DNA of 56,628 nucleotides from Rikenellaceae bacterium (GTDB lineage Bacteria; Bacteroidota; Bacteroidia; Bacteroidales; Rikenellaceae), in the NCBI GenBank assembly GCA_017464745.1, contig JAFTYJ010000057.1, forward strand, positions 1 to 56,628. Direction: 5' to 3'. The notes beneath the pieces are model-generated. The model had not been told where the DNA came from and did not search any database. It worked only from the letters and a program-made list of their open reading frames with translations. The translations under genes were made by a program, and so were the position numbers. Positions within the stretch are counted from its first letter, which is position 1, and every line of letters begins with the position of its first letter. Of the stretch, positions 46,140 through 55,521 are shown piece after piece.

Positions 46140-46820
46140 ATTAATAAACGACTGCTCATACTTTTGTGTGCCTTGATGTGCGTGTGTACCGAGGCTTTGG
46201 CCGAACGACGTGTCAAAGTTGGTGCGCGTGCGGGTCTGCTCAGCCGCTCGCTGACACTCGACCAAGAGACCCTTGTGTTTAAGGATGTCAATGGCAACCC
46301 ACTCCGCGAGTTTAACGAATTTGCCACCGAGAGCAAATATGGTTTTAACGCCTCGTTTGTGTTTCGTGTGCGCGTGTGGGAGTCCAAAAATCCCATTACG
46401 GGCGCAAGCCTTCACCTCGAACTCGATGCCGACTATGCCCAAAATAATCTGGTGTTCGCTGCCAAACGTGTGGAGAATGACGAGGAGTTGGAGGCCTTCA
46501 CCTCCAAAGTTCTGTTGCGTACGGTGGATGTACCCCTTGTGCTGTGTCTGAAAGCCAGCGTGGTGAGATTGTGTGCGGGCCCCGTGTTCCACGCCTACTC
46601 GCAGTATGAGGTCAAGAGCGGTAAAATCGGATTCAGCGGTGTGAAACCCCTGTGTGGCTACACCCTCGGTATCGGTTTTGATTTTGGTAAGGTGACCCTC
46701 GACGGTCGCTACTGTGGCGAGTTTACCAAAGGCTCGTGGAATATGATTAAAGATGAGCAGGCAGCACCCCTAACCGGACGATTGGCCGGTTGGAGTATAA
46801 ATTTGGGTGTGGCGTTTTAA
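46140..46820 (+). CDS. Small outer-membrane beta-barrel protein, probable AUU start
   Basis: A 226-aa protein: signal peptide NKRLLILLCALMCV... ending in EALA, then alternating beta strands (RVKVGARAGLL, FNASFVFRVRVW, SLHLELDADYAQ, YTLGIGFDFGKVTL) and a terminal aromatic residue (LGVAF), as in OmpA-like/porin-family barrels. The open frame starts after a TGA at 46113 and holds no ATG, GTG or TTG before 46164. TTG at 46164 would cut the charged start off the signal peptide, while ATT at 46140 gives a perfect one (Asn-Lys-Arg then hydrophobic). So an AUU start is the best reading. The phoH gene follows after 12 bp. Function unknown. Confidence 0.75.
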   Translation: MNKRLLILLCALMCVCTEALAERRVKVGARAGLLSRSLTLDQETLVFKDVNGNPLREFNEFATESKYGFNASFVFRVRVWESKNPITGASLHLELDADYAQNNLVFAAKRVENDEELEAFTSKVLLRTVDVPLVLCLKASVVRLCAGPVFHAYSQYEVKSGKIGFSGVKPLCGYTLGIGFDFGKVTLDGRYCGEFTKGSWNMIKDEQAAPLTGRLAGWSINLGVAF

Positions 46821-46832
46821 GCAGTTGGGAGT

Positions 46833-47801
46833 ATGACAGAGAAGAGCATCGAAATACAGAAAATCGACCCCCGAGAGTTGTTTGACCCGTCGGGCGTGAA
46901 CTTCGAAACCCTGGCGCGCTTGTGCCCGAAGTTGAAACTTGTGGTGCGTGGCAACAAAATTAAAGCCCTCGGTGCCGAAGCCGACATCCTGGACTTCGAA
47001 CGCCGTTTCCGCGCCTTGGAGGAGTATGTTGCCAAATATGGCCACCTGTCCAAAGAGGTATTGGCCCAAACCTTCGGTACGGTGGGTGTCGAGGCCGCAG
47101 TTCCCGCTACCGAACGCAGCGAGGATAAAGACCTTATTCTGTATGGCAATAATGGCAATATCGTCAAGGCTCGCACGGCCAACCAACGCCGTCTGGTCGA
47201 GATGTTCGAGGATAACGACCTGATTTTTGCTATTGGTCCTGCCGGCTCGGGCAAGACCTATACGGCGATTGCTTTGGCTGTGCGCGAACTCAAAGAGAAA
47301 CGCGTTCGCCGAATCATCCTCACACGACCCGCTGTGGAGGCGGGTGAGAAGTTGGGTTTCCTGCCCGGCGATATGAAAGAGAAACTCGACCCCTATCTGC
47401 AACCGCTGTACGATGCGCTGGGTGATATGATTCCGTCGGGCAAGTTGTCGAAATTTATCGAGGAGGGCACCATTCAGATTGCACCGTTGGCCTATATGCG
47501 TGGTCGTACGCTGGACAACGCAGCCGTGATTTTGGACGAGGCGCAAAACACCACCCACTCCCAAATCAAGATGTTCCTTACGCGTATGGGTCGCAACGCC
47601 AAGTTTATCGTTACGGGTGACTTGACGCAGGTTGACCTTCCGCGCCACTCCGACTCGGGACTCACGATGGCTGTCGAACGCTTGGAGAAGGTGGATGGCA
47701 TTGGTGTCATCAAGTTCGGCAAGGGTGACATCATCCGCCACCCGTTGGTCAAACATATTGTGGACGCGCTTTCGGACCGTCCCGCAAAAGACGAAAAATA
47801 A
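46833..47801 (+). CDS. PhoH-like ATPase
   Basis: A 322-aa PhoH-family ATPase. N-terminal KH-like part (about 30-70), Walker A GPAGSGKT (135-142), Walker B VILDEAQN (232-239), and [11 protein letters not shown] with VTGDLTQ. The family is linked to RNA metabolism, often beside ybeY or other RNA genes; here it precedes purC by 19 bp. Its biochemical role is not settled. Full length, nothing odd. Confidence 0.94.
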   Translation: MTEKSIEIQKIDPRELFDPSGVNFETLARLCPKLKLVVRGNKIKALGAEADILDFERRFRALEEYVAKYGHLSKEVLAQTFGTVGVEAAVPATERSEDKDLILYGNNGNIVKARTANQRRLVEMFEDNDLIFAIGPAGSGKTYTAIALAVRELKEKRVRRIILTRPAVEAGEKLGFLPGDMKEKLDPYLQPLYDALGDMIPSGKLSKFIEEGTIQIAPLAYMRGRTLDNAAVILDEAQNTTHSQIKMFLTRMGRNAKFIVTGDLTQVDLPRHSDSGLTMAVERLEKVDGIGVIKFGKGDIIRHPLVKHIVDALSDRPAKDEK

Positions 47802-47820
47802 TCCTAAAAAATATACAACT

Positions 47821-48771
47821 ATGAGCAACGCAATTACAAAAACCAATTTCCAATTTGAGGGTCAAACCTCTCTCTACGTGGGTAAAGTACGCGACGTGTA
47901 CACCATTGCCGACAAATATATGGTGATGGTCGCAACGGACCGTATCTCGGCTTTTGACGTGGTACTCCCCAAGGGTATTCCCTTCAAGGGCCAAGTGTTG
48001 AACCAAATTGCATCGAAGTTCCTTGATGCAACCGCCGACATCTGCCCCAACTGGAAAATCGCCTGCCCCGACCCGATGGTTACCGTGGGTCGCAAGTGCG
48101 AACCCTATGCCGTTGAGATGATTGTCCGCGGCTATCTGTCGGGTAGTGCTTGGCGCGACTACAAAGCCGGAGCACGCGAAATCTGCGGTGTGCCCCTGCC
48201 CGAGGGTATGCGTGAGCACCAACGCTTTGAGCGTCCCATCGTGACCCCCACCACCAAAGCCGAAATTGGCGAACACGACCAAAACATTTCGGGTGCCGAC
48301 ATCGTAGCCCAAGGTATCGTAAGTGCCGAGGAGTATGCCAAATTGGAGGAGTATGCTTTGGCTCTGTTTGAGCGTGGTAGCCAAATGGCAGCCGAGCGTG
48401 GCCTGATTTTGGTTGACACCAAGTATGAGTTCGGTAAAATCGACGGCGAGATTACCCTGATGGACGAGATTCACACCCCCGATTCGAGCCGTTATTTCTA
48501 TGCTGACACTTACGAGGAGTTGTTCCGCGAAGGCAAACAACAACGCCAACTCTCCAAGGAGTTTGTCCGTGAGTGGTTGATGGCCAATGGCTTCCAGGGC
48601 CGCGAGGGCGAAGTTGTACCCGAGATGACCGACGAGTTTGTACAAAGCGTCACTGACCGTTACGTTGAGTTGTACGAGCACATTGCAGGCGAGGAGTTCG
48701 TGAAGGGCGATTCGGCCGACCGTTTGGAGGTTATGGAGGCTAACATCAAGAATATGCTCGCCCGCTTGTAA
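47821..48771 (+). CDS. purC: Phosphoribosylaminoimidazole-succinocarboxamide synthase
   Basis: A 316-aa SAICAR synthetase, joining CAIR and aspartate with ATP in purine synthesis. GKVRDVYTI near the N-terminus, [36 protein letters not shown] and [10 protein letters not shown] are family signatures. The longer (about 310-residue) form is usual in Bacteroidota and yeast. The ATG at 47821 is chosen; the frame runs upstream through phoH in another register only by chance. It shares the pathway with purN at 2220-3506. Confidence 0.97.
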   Translation: MSNAITKTNFQFEGQTSLYVGKVRDVYTIADKYMVMVATDRISAFDVVLPKGIPFKGQVLNQIASKFLDATADICPNWKIACPDPMVTVGRKCEPYAVEMIVRGYLSGSAWRDYKAGAREICGVPLPEGMREHQRFERPIVTPTTKAEIGEHDQNISGADIVAQGIVSAEEYAKLEEYALALFERGSQMAAERGLILVDTKYEFGKIDGEITLMDEIHTPDSSRYFYADTYEELFREGKQQRQLSKEFVREWLMANGFQGREGEVVPEMTDEFVQSVTDRYVELYEHIAGEEFVKGDSADRLEVMEANIKNMLARL

Positions 48772-48779
48772 ATTAGTCT

Positions 48780-48879
48780 AACAAGGTAATTTCTGCGTTA
48801 CGCTTGCGACTCAAATGCTCACATACGCTCGGTATGCTGCGCTTTGAGTCGCTTCGCAAGCCTTGAAATTCCTCTTGTT
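48780..48879. repeat. 100-bp imperfect palindrome downstream of purC
   Basis: The two arms run from AACAAGG (48780) to GCTCACATAC and from GTATGCTGC to CTTGTT (48879). The best-paired core is GCGACTCAAA (48806-48815) with TTTGAGTCGC (48843-48852), continued outward by GCTTGCG/CGCAAGC and AATTTC/GAAATT. It can fold into one long bulged hairpin, a likely terminator, and it also looks like an interspersed REP-type element. Nothing else is recognised up to pepD. Confidence 0.75.
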
Positions 48880-48993
48880 ATACAAATTTACATTGTGGAG
48901 GAATAGGCGCGTCAGAACCTCACGGCACAAAATTTTCTTCGCAATAACCACTTTTAGATAAAATACTAAAACTAATAACGAAAAATATCATTC

Positions 48994-50448
48994 ATGAAAC
49001 TTACAGATTTGAAGCCCGAGGCCCTATGGCGTCACTTCGAGGCTATTACACATATTCCGCGTCCCTCGCATCACGAGGCCGCAATTCGTCAATACGTCAT
49101 CGACTTTGCCGCAGCGCAAGGTTTGGAGTGTGTGGTCGATGATGCGTGCAACGTCTTGGTGCGCAAGCCCGCAACCGTAGGTATGGAGAATCGTCGCACC
49201 GTAGTTATTCAAGCGCACCTCGATATGGTGCCCCAAAAGAACAACGACAAGGTGTTCGATTTCGAGAAAGACGGCATTCAAGCATACGTCGATGGCGAGT
49301 GGGTGACTGCCGACGGAACAACCCTCGGTGCCGACAACGGTATCGGTGTGGCTGCAATCTTGGCAGTGTTGGAGTCTAAGGAGTTGGCGCACGGTGCTAT
49401 TGAGGCACTCTTTACCGCCACCGAAGAGACCGGTATGGACGGTGCATTTGGTCTGAAACCAGGTCTGTTGGAGGGTCGCACTCTGCTCAACCTCGACTCC
49501 GAAACCGAGGGCGAGTTGTATGTCGGTTGCGCCGGAGGTACCGATGCCAATATGTCGCTGCCCTACACCACAATCCCCACCCCCGCCGACTCGACGGCCT
49601 ACACTCTCGAAGTCAAAGGACTCAAAGGCGGACACTCGGGAATTGAAATCATCCTCGACCGCGCAAATGCCAACAAACTGATGTTCCGCCTGGTGCGCAA
49701 AGCACAGATGGAGTTGGGCTTGGAGTTGGCAAGTGTTGATGGCGGAGGTCTGCGCAATGCTATCCCGCGTGAGGCTGTGGCTGTGGTAACCGTTCCGAGT
49801 GCCAATACTGCCGCTTGGGAGGCTATGGTGGCCGAGATGTTGGCAACCTACAAGGCCGAGTTCAAAGGTATAGACGACGGTATTGTGGTGACGGCAACCC
49901 CCACCGAAACCCCCGCCGAGGTGATTGCAACCGAGAGTGCTGCGGCTTTGGCGCGTGCTATTGTTGCTTGCCCCAACGGTGTTATCACAATGAGCAAGGC
50001 TATGGAGGGATTGGTACAAACTTCGAACAACTTTGCGCGCGTGGTGAGCGACGGCAAGTGCATCAAAATGCAGGCTCTGACCCGCAGTTCGGTGCGCAGC
50101 GAGAAACAATACGTCTCGGAGATGATTCGCTCGGTATTCACTCTTGCAGGTGCCGAGGTTGAACTGTCGGGAAGCTATGACGGCTGGAATCCCGATATGG
50201 AGTCGCCTATCCTGCACTCGATGTGCGAGAGTTACGAGAAACTCTATGGCGTTCGTCCTCGCATTATGGCAATTCACGCAGGTTTGGAGTGTGGTATCAT
50301 CGGCGGAACATACCCCGGAATGGATATGATTTCGTTCGGCCCGACCATTTGCTACCCTCACTCGCCCGACGAGAAGGTGAACATCGCAAGCGTAGCCAAA
50401 TTCTGGGACTTCTTGTGTAACACTTTGGCAAACTCGCCGCTCAAATAA
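48994..50448 (+). CDS. pepD: Aminoacyl-histidine dipeptidase (M20C family)
   Basis: A 484-aa cytosolic metallopeptidase that cleaves X-His and other dipeptides. Zinc-site motifs of the M20 family are present: AHLDMVP (about 73-79), TLGADNGIG (about 110-118), the catalytic Glu pair in TATEETGMDGA (about 144-154), DSETEGE and a late HAGLECGI. A dimerisation domain with GLKGGHSG lies between. The length is typical. The lipid-kinase gene starts 14 bp downstream, so the two may be co-transcribed. Confidence 0.95.
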   Translation: MKLTDLKPEALWRHFEAITHIPRPSHHEAAIRQYVIDFAAAQGLECVVDDACNVLVRKPATVGMENRRTVVIQAHLDMVPQKNNDKVFDFEKDGIQAYVDGEWVTADGTTLGADNGIGVAAILAVLESKELAHGAIEALFTATEETGMDGAFGLKPGLLEGRTLLNLDSETEGELYVGCAGGTDANMSLPYTTIPTPADSTAYTLEVKGLKGGHSGIEIILDRANANKLMFRLVRKAQMELGLELASVDGGGLRNAIPREAVAVVTVPSANTAAWEAMVAEMLATYKAEFKGIDDGIVVTATPTETPAEVIATESAAALARAIVACPNGVITMSKAMEGLVQTSNNFARVVSDGKCIKMQALTRSSVRSEKQYVSEMIRSVFTLAGAEVELSGSYDGWNPDMESPILHSMCESYEKLYGVRPRIMAIHAGLECGIIGGTYPGMDMISFGPTICYPHSPDEKVNIASVAKFWDFLCNTLANSPLK

Positions 50449-50461
50449 CACTGCTCTGCAA

Positions 50462-51406
50462 GTGGAAGAGTGGTTCGTCATAGTCAATCCGGTGTCGGGT
50501 CGCGGTCGTGGAGGCCGCGACTGGCCCCGTATTGCCGAATTGCTGGAGCGTGCAGGAGTTAGTTATACATTCAACTTCTCGCCTGCACGCTATGAGGCTA
50601 TCGACCTGGCCGAGAGCGTGGTGCGTATGGGCTACCGCAAGATTATGGTTGTCGGTGGCGACGGCAATATGCACGAGGTGCTCAACGGCTTGTGGCGTCA
50701 GACCGATGTTCCCCTCGAAGAACTTACCGTGGGCGTAATCCCCGTCGGTACGGGTAATGATTGGGTGCGTCACGTTGGTATTCCTCACGACTACGAGGCT
50801 GCAATCCGGGTGATTCTCACAGGCCGCATCTACCACCAAGACATCATTCGCGCACGCTACCAAACCCCCAAAGGCGAAGGTGAGCGTGTGGTGGCCAATA
50901 TTGCAGGTATTGGTCTTGATGCCGAGGTGATTAAGGCTGTGGAGGCTGCTTGGGCGCGTGGCCGCAAGGGTAGAGGAACCTATATGAAATGCCTGCTTAA
51001 AACGGTGTTTACTCACTCATCGCAAGCGTGTAGAGTGACGGTGGACGGACAGGAACGCTATTATCCCAAGATTTTTACCGCCGCTGTGGGTAACAACCGC
51101 TTCAATGGCGGAGGACTCGAACAGTTGCCTTGTGCGCTGTCGGACGACGGCTTGGCCGAGGTTATGATTTTGCGTAGCCTGACCGCAGGTATGGTGCCGC
51201 GTGCGCTGTGGCTGTTGCTGAATGGTCGTATAAACGAGATTGTTACGGTCGAGAACTTCCGTTGTCGCCGCATTTCGTTCGACTTCGAGGGCGGAGGCCC
51301 CGTGGAGTTGGATGGCGAACTTGTGGGAAATACAGCCGTGGAGTATGAGATTATTCCCCGTGCCTTGCGTGTGATTGTGCCCAGAGAGTTCGGCGAAACC
51401 AAATAG
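50462..51406 (+). CDS. Diacylglycerol kinase-catalytic-domain lipid kinase
   Basis: A 314-aa kinase of the DAGK/YegS type. VNPVSGRGRGG at the N-terminus, GGDGN (65-69) for nucleotide binding, PVGTGNDW (95-101), GIGLDAEV and the C-terminal VELDGE are all expected. It phosphorylates a lipid, such as diacylglycerol or a sphingoid base; Bacteroidota do make sphingolipids, but the substrate is not readable here. The start is GTG at 50462; no ATG is available nearby. Confidence 0.9.
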   Translation: MEEWFVIVNPVSGRGRGGRDWPRIAELLERAGVSYTFNFSPARYEAIDLAESVVRMGYRKIMVVGGDGNMHEVLNGLWRQTDVPLEELTVGVIPVGTGNDWVRHVGIPHDYEAAIRVILTGRIYHQDIIRARYQTPKGEGERVVANIAGIGLDAEVIKAVEAAWARGRKGRGTYMKCLLKTVFTHSSQACRVTVDGQERYYPKIFTAAVGNNRFNGGGLEQLPCALSDDGLAEVMILRSLTAGMVPRALWLLLNGRINEIVTVENFRCRRISFDFEGGGPVELDGELVGNTAVEYEIIPRALRVIVPREFGETK

Positions 51407-51429
51407 TTTTGTACCTATTATATATAAAT

Positions 51430-51468
51430 AAAGGCTGTTCTCCGAGTGTGGAGAGCAGCCTTTATTTT
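51430..51468. terminator. Bidirectional terminator between lipid kinase and asd
   Basis: A 14-bp stem (AAAGGCTGTTCTCC at 51430-51443, its complement at 51450-51463, one G-T pair), 6-nt loop, then T-rich. Confidence 0.85.
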
Positions 51469-51484
51469 TGGTGTTGTCGGCCTT

Positions 51485-52480
51485 CTACTTGAACAGATAT
51501 TCGGCAATCTGCACAGCGTTGAGGGCTGCACCCTTGCGAATTTGGTCGCTCACGGTCCAGAAAGTGATACCATTGGGGTTGGCCAAATCTTTACGAACGC
51601 GACCAACATACACATCGTCGCACGACTCCAAGTTGAGCGGCATAGGGTAGTGGTTCTCGGCGGGTTTGTCCCACAGGGTGACACCTTGGGCTGCCTCAAA
51701 AGCGGCTTGTGCCTCCTCAACCGAGATAGGACGCTCAGTCTCGACCCAAATGCTCTCGGAGTGGTTGCGCAGCACGGGAACGCGCACACAAGTTGCACTC
51801 ACTGCGATGTCGGAGTGCATAATCTTGCGGGTTTCGTGATACATCTTCATCTCCTCTTTGGTGTAGCCGTTGTCGGTGAACACATCGATGTGGGGAATCA
51901 CGTTGAAAGCCAAACGGTGTGCAAACTTCTTGACGGTAGGTTCCTCGCCACGCGCCATTTGTGCGTGTTGTTCCACCAACTCGTCCATAGCCGCAGCGCC
52001 GGCACCGCTGGCCGATTGGTAGGTCGAAACGTGCACACGTTTGATGTGGCTCAAATCCTCAATGGCTTTGAGTGCTACCACCATTTGGATGGTTGTGCAG
52101 TTGGGGTTGGCAATCACACCACGTGGGGTGTTGCGAGCGTCCTCACCATTCACCTCGGGTACCACCAGGGGCACATCCTCGTCCATACGGAAGGCACTCG
52201 AATTGTCAATCATCAGGGTGCCGTGTTTGGTGATGGTTTTCTCGAACTCCTTCGAGGTGCCGCCGCCTGCGCTCACAAAAGCCACGTCAATACCTTTGAA
52301 GTCGTCGTTATGTTGCAACAGTTTGACGGTATGTGGTTTGCCCTTGAACTCGTACACGCGGCCTGCGCTGCGCTCCGAGCCAAAGAGTGTCAAAGTGTCG
52401 ATGGGAAACTCTCTTTCGGCAAGCAGGCGCAGAAACTCTTGTCCTACGGCGCCACTTGCTCCAACAATTGCTACATTCAT
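51485..52480 (-). CDS. asd: Aspartate-semialdehyde dehydrogenase
   Basis: A 331-aa enzyme that reduces aspartyl phosphate to aspartate semialdehyde with [19 protein letters not shown] binds the cofactor, catalytic Cys128 lies in NPNCTTIQ, and [15 protein letters not shown] and the late His-containing [14 protein letters not shown] are typical. Its product feeds dapA. It lies 43 bp downstream of the PBP1A gene on the same strand and has no clear promoter of its own, so peptidoglycan polymerisation and diaminopimelate supply may be co-transcribed. Confidence 0.96.
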   Translation of the reverse strand: MNVAIVGASGAVGQEFLRLLAEREFPIDTLTLFGSERSAGRVYEFKGKPHTVKLLQHNDDFKGIDVAFVSAGGGTSKEFEKTITKHGTLMIDNSSAFRMDEDVPLVVPEVNGEDARNTPRGVIANPNCTTIQMVVALKAIEDLSHIKRVHVSTYQSASGAGAAAMDELVEQHAQMARGEEPTVKKFAHRLAFNVIPHIDVFTDNGYTKEEMKMYHETRKIMHSDIAVSATCVRVPVLRNHSESIWVETERPISVEEAQAAFEAAQGVTLWDKPAENHYPMPLNLESCDDVYVGRVRKDLANPNGITFWTVSDQIRKGAALNAVQIAEYLFK

Positions 52481-52523
52481 ATCTTTATGTGTTGTGTTAG
52501 TTAATTATTTTTTTTTGGGGCGA

Positions 52524-54917
52524 TTAGTCGAAGAACTCATCCTCCTCGGGCAGTGTTGTCGAGGTTGCTTGTTGGAGTTCCTCCTCGCAGTTGTGGTATA
52601 GTTGAGTGGGCGAGATGCCAAACGAGTCGGTCTCGTAGATACCCAAACGCGGGTTGGCATAGACACGCTTCATAAACTCTCCGAAGATAGGCAACGCGCG
52701 TACCGAGCCCTCGCCACCACGTTGAAGGTGAACACTCTGGTCCTCGCCGCCTACCCACACGCCGGCCACAAGTTTTGGGGTCACACCGATAAACCACGCA
52801 TCGCGGTTCTCTTGTGAAGTTCCCGTCTTACCGCCAATCTCGCCACGGAAACCGTACTGCCAGCGCAAACGACCTCCCGTTCCGGCGTTGATTACATTTT
52901 GGAGCATTCCGAGCATTGTGCCTGCGGTCTCCTCGCTGATAGCGTCGTTGCTTGTGGGGACAAAACTTGCCAGCAGGTTGCCTTGACGGTCCTCAATACG
53001 GGTCACAAAGATAGGCTCGATATTGACACCGTGGTTGGCAAAGGTTGCAAATGCACCCGTCATCTCAAACAGCGAAACCTCGCTCGAACCCAAACACAGC
53101 GCATACACAGGGTCAACAAACGAGCGGATACCCATATTGTGTATAAAGTCGGCCACCGCTTCGGGTTGTTTGGCCTGTTTCATAATCCACGCCGAGTAGT
53201 TGTTGCGGCTGTTGGCCAGACCCCATTTCAGAGGTTTGGGCTCACCCGTGTACTCCACCTTGCCGGCCTCCTTGGGAGTCCACGGCTCGCCGGTGTAGGT
53301 TTCGATTGTCACAGGCAGGTTGGGCACCATCGTGCAGGGGGTGAATCCCAAGTGGTCGATGGCAAAGGTATAGATGAAAGGTTTTATGGTCGAGCCGGGC
53401 TGACGTTTGCTCTGCTTGGCCATATCGTACTTGAAGTAACGGTAGTTGGGGCCTCCGACATAGGCTTTGACGTGGCCTGTTTGGGGCTCAATGGCCATAA
53501 ACGAGCCGCGCATAATGCGTTTGTGATGGAGGATGGAGTCGCGTGGTGTCATAACCGTGTCTTTGATACCCTTGTAGGTGAAGATTCGCATCTTGCAGGG
53601 TACCTCAAACGAGGCGGTGATTTGGTCGTTGGTAAATCCGTCGCTCTTCATTTCACGCCAACGGTCGCTGGTGCGCATTGCGTTACGCATAATGGTTTCG
53701 CGTTGCTCGGGTGTGGTATCCACAAACAACTGCTTGGTGGCACGCACCTGAGCATCCATTGCCCTCTGGGTTTTGGCCAACTCGCTCACCACAGCCTCCT
53801 CGGCATAGGTTTGCATCACGGAGTTGACGGTGGTATAGATTTTCAGACCGTCGGTATCGAGGTTGTAGTTGCTGCCGTCGGGTTTTTGGTTTTTGTGACA
53901 CCAGCCATAGAGCGGGTTGCTGCGCCAACGTTCCAACTCATATTTGTAGTCGTACTCGCTCCAATAGTTGCGACGTTGGGGCTCACGTGCGGTCATTACC
54001 TGACGAATCATACCGCGGAAGTATTGAGCCATACCCTCGTTTTGGGAGATGGGGCGATAGTTGAGTTCGATGGGCAGTGCCGAGATTGAGTCGTACTGTG
54101 CTTGGGTAATCGAGCCGCGAACCTTCATACGGTTGAGCACCAGGTTGCGACGTTTGATAGCGTTGTCGTAGTTGCGCACGGGGCTGTAACGTGTGGTTGC
54201 GTTGAGCACGCCGACCAGCATTGCCGACTCCTGAATTGCCAACTCCGAGGGGTGTTTGCCAAAGAATGTTTGTGCGGCCGACTTGATACCCACGGCGTTG
54301 CTACCGTAGTTCATCGTGTTGAAGTACATCGCCACAATCTCGTCTTTGGTGTAGTTGTGTTCGAGTTTTACTGCCACAATCCACTCTTTGAACTTCGAGC
54401 GCACGAGTTTGAGTTTGCGACCGATAGAGGTGTTGGCCGAGTTTATTCCGCGGGGGAAGAGGTTTTTGGCCAACTGCTGGGTTATGGTGCTACCGCCACC
54501 CTGCGACGAGTCACCTCCCATAAGGGTTTTGACCGCCACACGCGCTAGGGCTTGAAAGTCGATACCCGAGTGCGAGTAGTAGCGCGAGTCCTCGGTAGCC
54601 ACAAGTGCTGCCACCAGCGAAGGCGCCAACTCGTCGTACTCCACATTGGAGCGGTTTTCGATAAAGAACGAGCCGAGCAGTTTGCCATCTTCGGAGTAGA
54701 TTTCGGTGGCAAGTGCGCTTTTGGGGTTTTCGAGTTCCTCGAAGGTGGGCAGTTTGCCAAACACGCCGATAGCGGTCAGCGCCAACATCAGAGCCACCAA
54801 GCCTACGGGAATATATATAGCCGCCCAAATCCAACGTACTAAACGTGAGTGTTTTGCGGCTTTGGACGAGGCATTTCGGCCTCGTGTGTTTTTGTTGCGG
54901 GGAGTCGTTTGCGACAT
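52524..54917 (-). CDS. Class A penicillin-binding protein (PBP1A-like)
   Basis: A 797-aa bifunctional peptidoglycan synthase. A basic cytoplasmic tail, one membrane segment (about 28-52), the GT51 glycosyltransferase domain with Glu109 in ATEDSRYY and GGSTITQQLAKN (142-152), and the transpeptidase domain with Ser509-Thr-Ile-Lys512, Ser570-Arg-Asn and Lys697-Thr-Gly. All active-site motifs are intact. A Glu/Asp-rich tail closes the protein. Promoter box 54939-54946 lies upstream, asd downstream. Confidence 0.95.
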   Translation of the reverse strand: MSQTTPRNKNTRGRNASSKAAKHSRLVRWIWAAIYIPVGLVALMLALTAIGVFGKLPTFEELENPKSALATEIYSEDGKLLGSFFIENRSNVEYDELAPSLVAALVATEDSRYYSHSGIDFQALARVAVKTLMGGDSSQGGGSTITQQLAKNLFPRGINSANTSIGRKLKLVRSKFKEWIVAVKLEHNYTKDEIVAMYFNTMNYGSNAVGIKSAAQTFFGKHPSELAIQESAMLVGVLNATTRYSPVRNYDNAIKRRNLVLNRMKVRGSITQAQYDSISALPIELNYRPISQNEGMAQYFRGMIRQVMTAREPQRRNYWSEYDYKYELERWRSNPLYGWCHKNQKPDGSNYNLDTDGLKIYTTVNSVMQTYAEEAVVSELAKTQRAMDAQVRATKQLFVDTTPEQRETIMRNAMRTSDRWREMKSDGFTNDQITASFEVPCKMRIFTYKGIKDTVMTPRDSILHHKRIMRGSFMAIEPQTGHVKAYVGGPNYRYFKYDMAKQSKRQPGSTIKPFIYTFAIDHLGFTPCTMVPNLPVTIETYTGEPWTPKEAGKVEYTGEPKPLKWGLANSRNNYSAWIMKQAKQPEAVADFIHNMGIRSFVDPVYALCLGSSEVSLFEMTGAFATFANHGVNIEPIFVTRIEDRQGNLLASFVPTSNDAISEETAGTMLGMLQNVINAGTGGRLRWQYGFRGEIGGKTGTSQENRDAWFIGVTPKLVAGVWVGGEDQSVHLQRGGEGSVRALPIFGEFMKRVYANPRLGIYETDSFGISPTQLYHNCEEELQQATSTTLPEEDEFFD

Positions 54918-54938
54918 ATTTTTACACTATTAATCACG

Positions 54939-54946
54939 CAAAGGTA
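54939..54946 (-). promoter_or_regulatory. -7 box (TACCTTTG) for the PBP1A-asd unit
   Basis: TACCTTTG followed by CG on the minus strand, 22 bp before the PBP1A start. Confidence 0.6.
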
Positions 54947-54997
54947 CTAAATTTCTTCGGAATAACGAATTTGGGTGTGATTATGTTATACATAATC

Positions 54998-55029
54998 AAA
55001 AAACAGTCGGTCCGTGTGGGCCGACTGTT
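54998..55029 (-). terminator. Terminator after the DUF2147 gene
   Basis: A 12-bp stem (AACAGTCGGTCC/GGGCCGACTGTT, one G-T pair), loop GTGT, followed on the minus strand by six T; 22 bp past the stop. Confidence 0.85.
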
Positions 55030-55050
55030 CGTTGATTTGGTGGAGTGGGG

Positions 55051-55506
55051 TTACTCCTCGACTCGCACCCAGCGAAGGGTCACACCAAAGCCCATAAACG
55101 TGCCACGAACTTTCAGACATTCGGCACTCTCGAACTCGGCCGAGGCATTGACCTTCATACCCGTGTTGGGGTCATAAATCTTGGCCTCGCCCCACTTTTG
55201 TTCGTTGGGCAGGTAGCGCAGGTTTTCAATCAGCAGAATATTGTCGATATACTCACCGCGCAGTGCTTTGTCGGGATTTTTGACATCTTTTCGGCGATTG
55301 CCCTTTTTGTCGTAGGGGTTTTCGGCCCAGATAGTGCGTGCGTTGTAGGTTCCGTCGGCGTTGCGGGTCACTCGGACCTTGCCTTTGTCGCCGTTGTACT
55401 CGGTCATATAGACACCCACAATGTTGTCGCCGTGGGCGTTGGGCGTTTGGCCGAAGGATGTGAGCGTGCACACGACGGCACAGAGAGTCAGGATGATTTG
55501 TTTCAT
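55051..55506 (-). CDS. DUF2147 family exported protein
   Basis: A 151-aa protein with a signal peptide (about 1-19, ending SFGQ) and a lipocalin-like beta body: IVGVYMTEYNGDKGKVRV, a central NPDKALRGEYIDN and the C-terminal VRGTFMGFGVTLRWVRV. DUF2147 proteins are small exported barrels of unknown function. It starts 15 bp after the preceding outer-membrane protein gene ends, so the two form one unit closed by the terminator at 54998. Confidence 0.85.
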   Translation of the reverse strand: MKQIILTLCAVVCTLTSFGQTPNAHGDNIVGVYMTEYNGDKGKVRVTRNADGTYNARTIWAENPYDKKGNRRKDVKNPDKALRGEYIDNILLIENLRYLPNEQKWGEAKIYDPNTGMKVNASAEFESAECLKVRGTFMGFGVTLRWVRVEE

Positions 55507-55521
55507 AGTTTGAGAGTGTTG

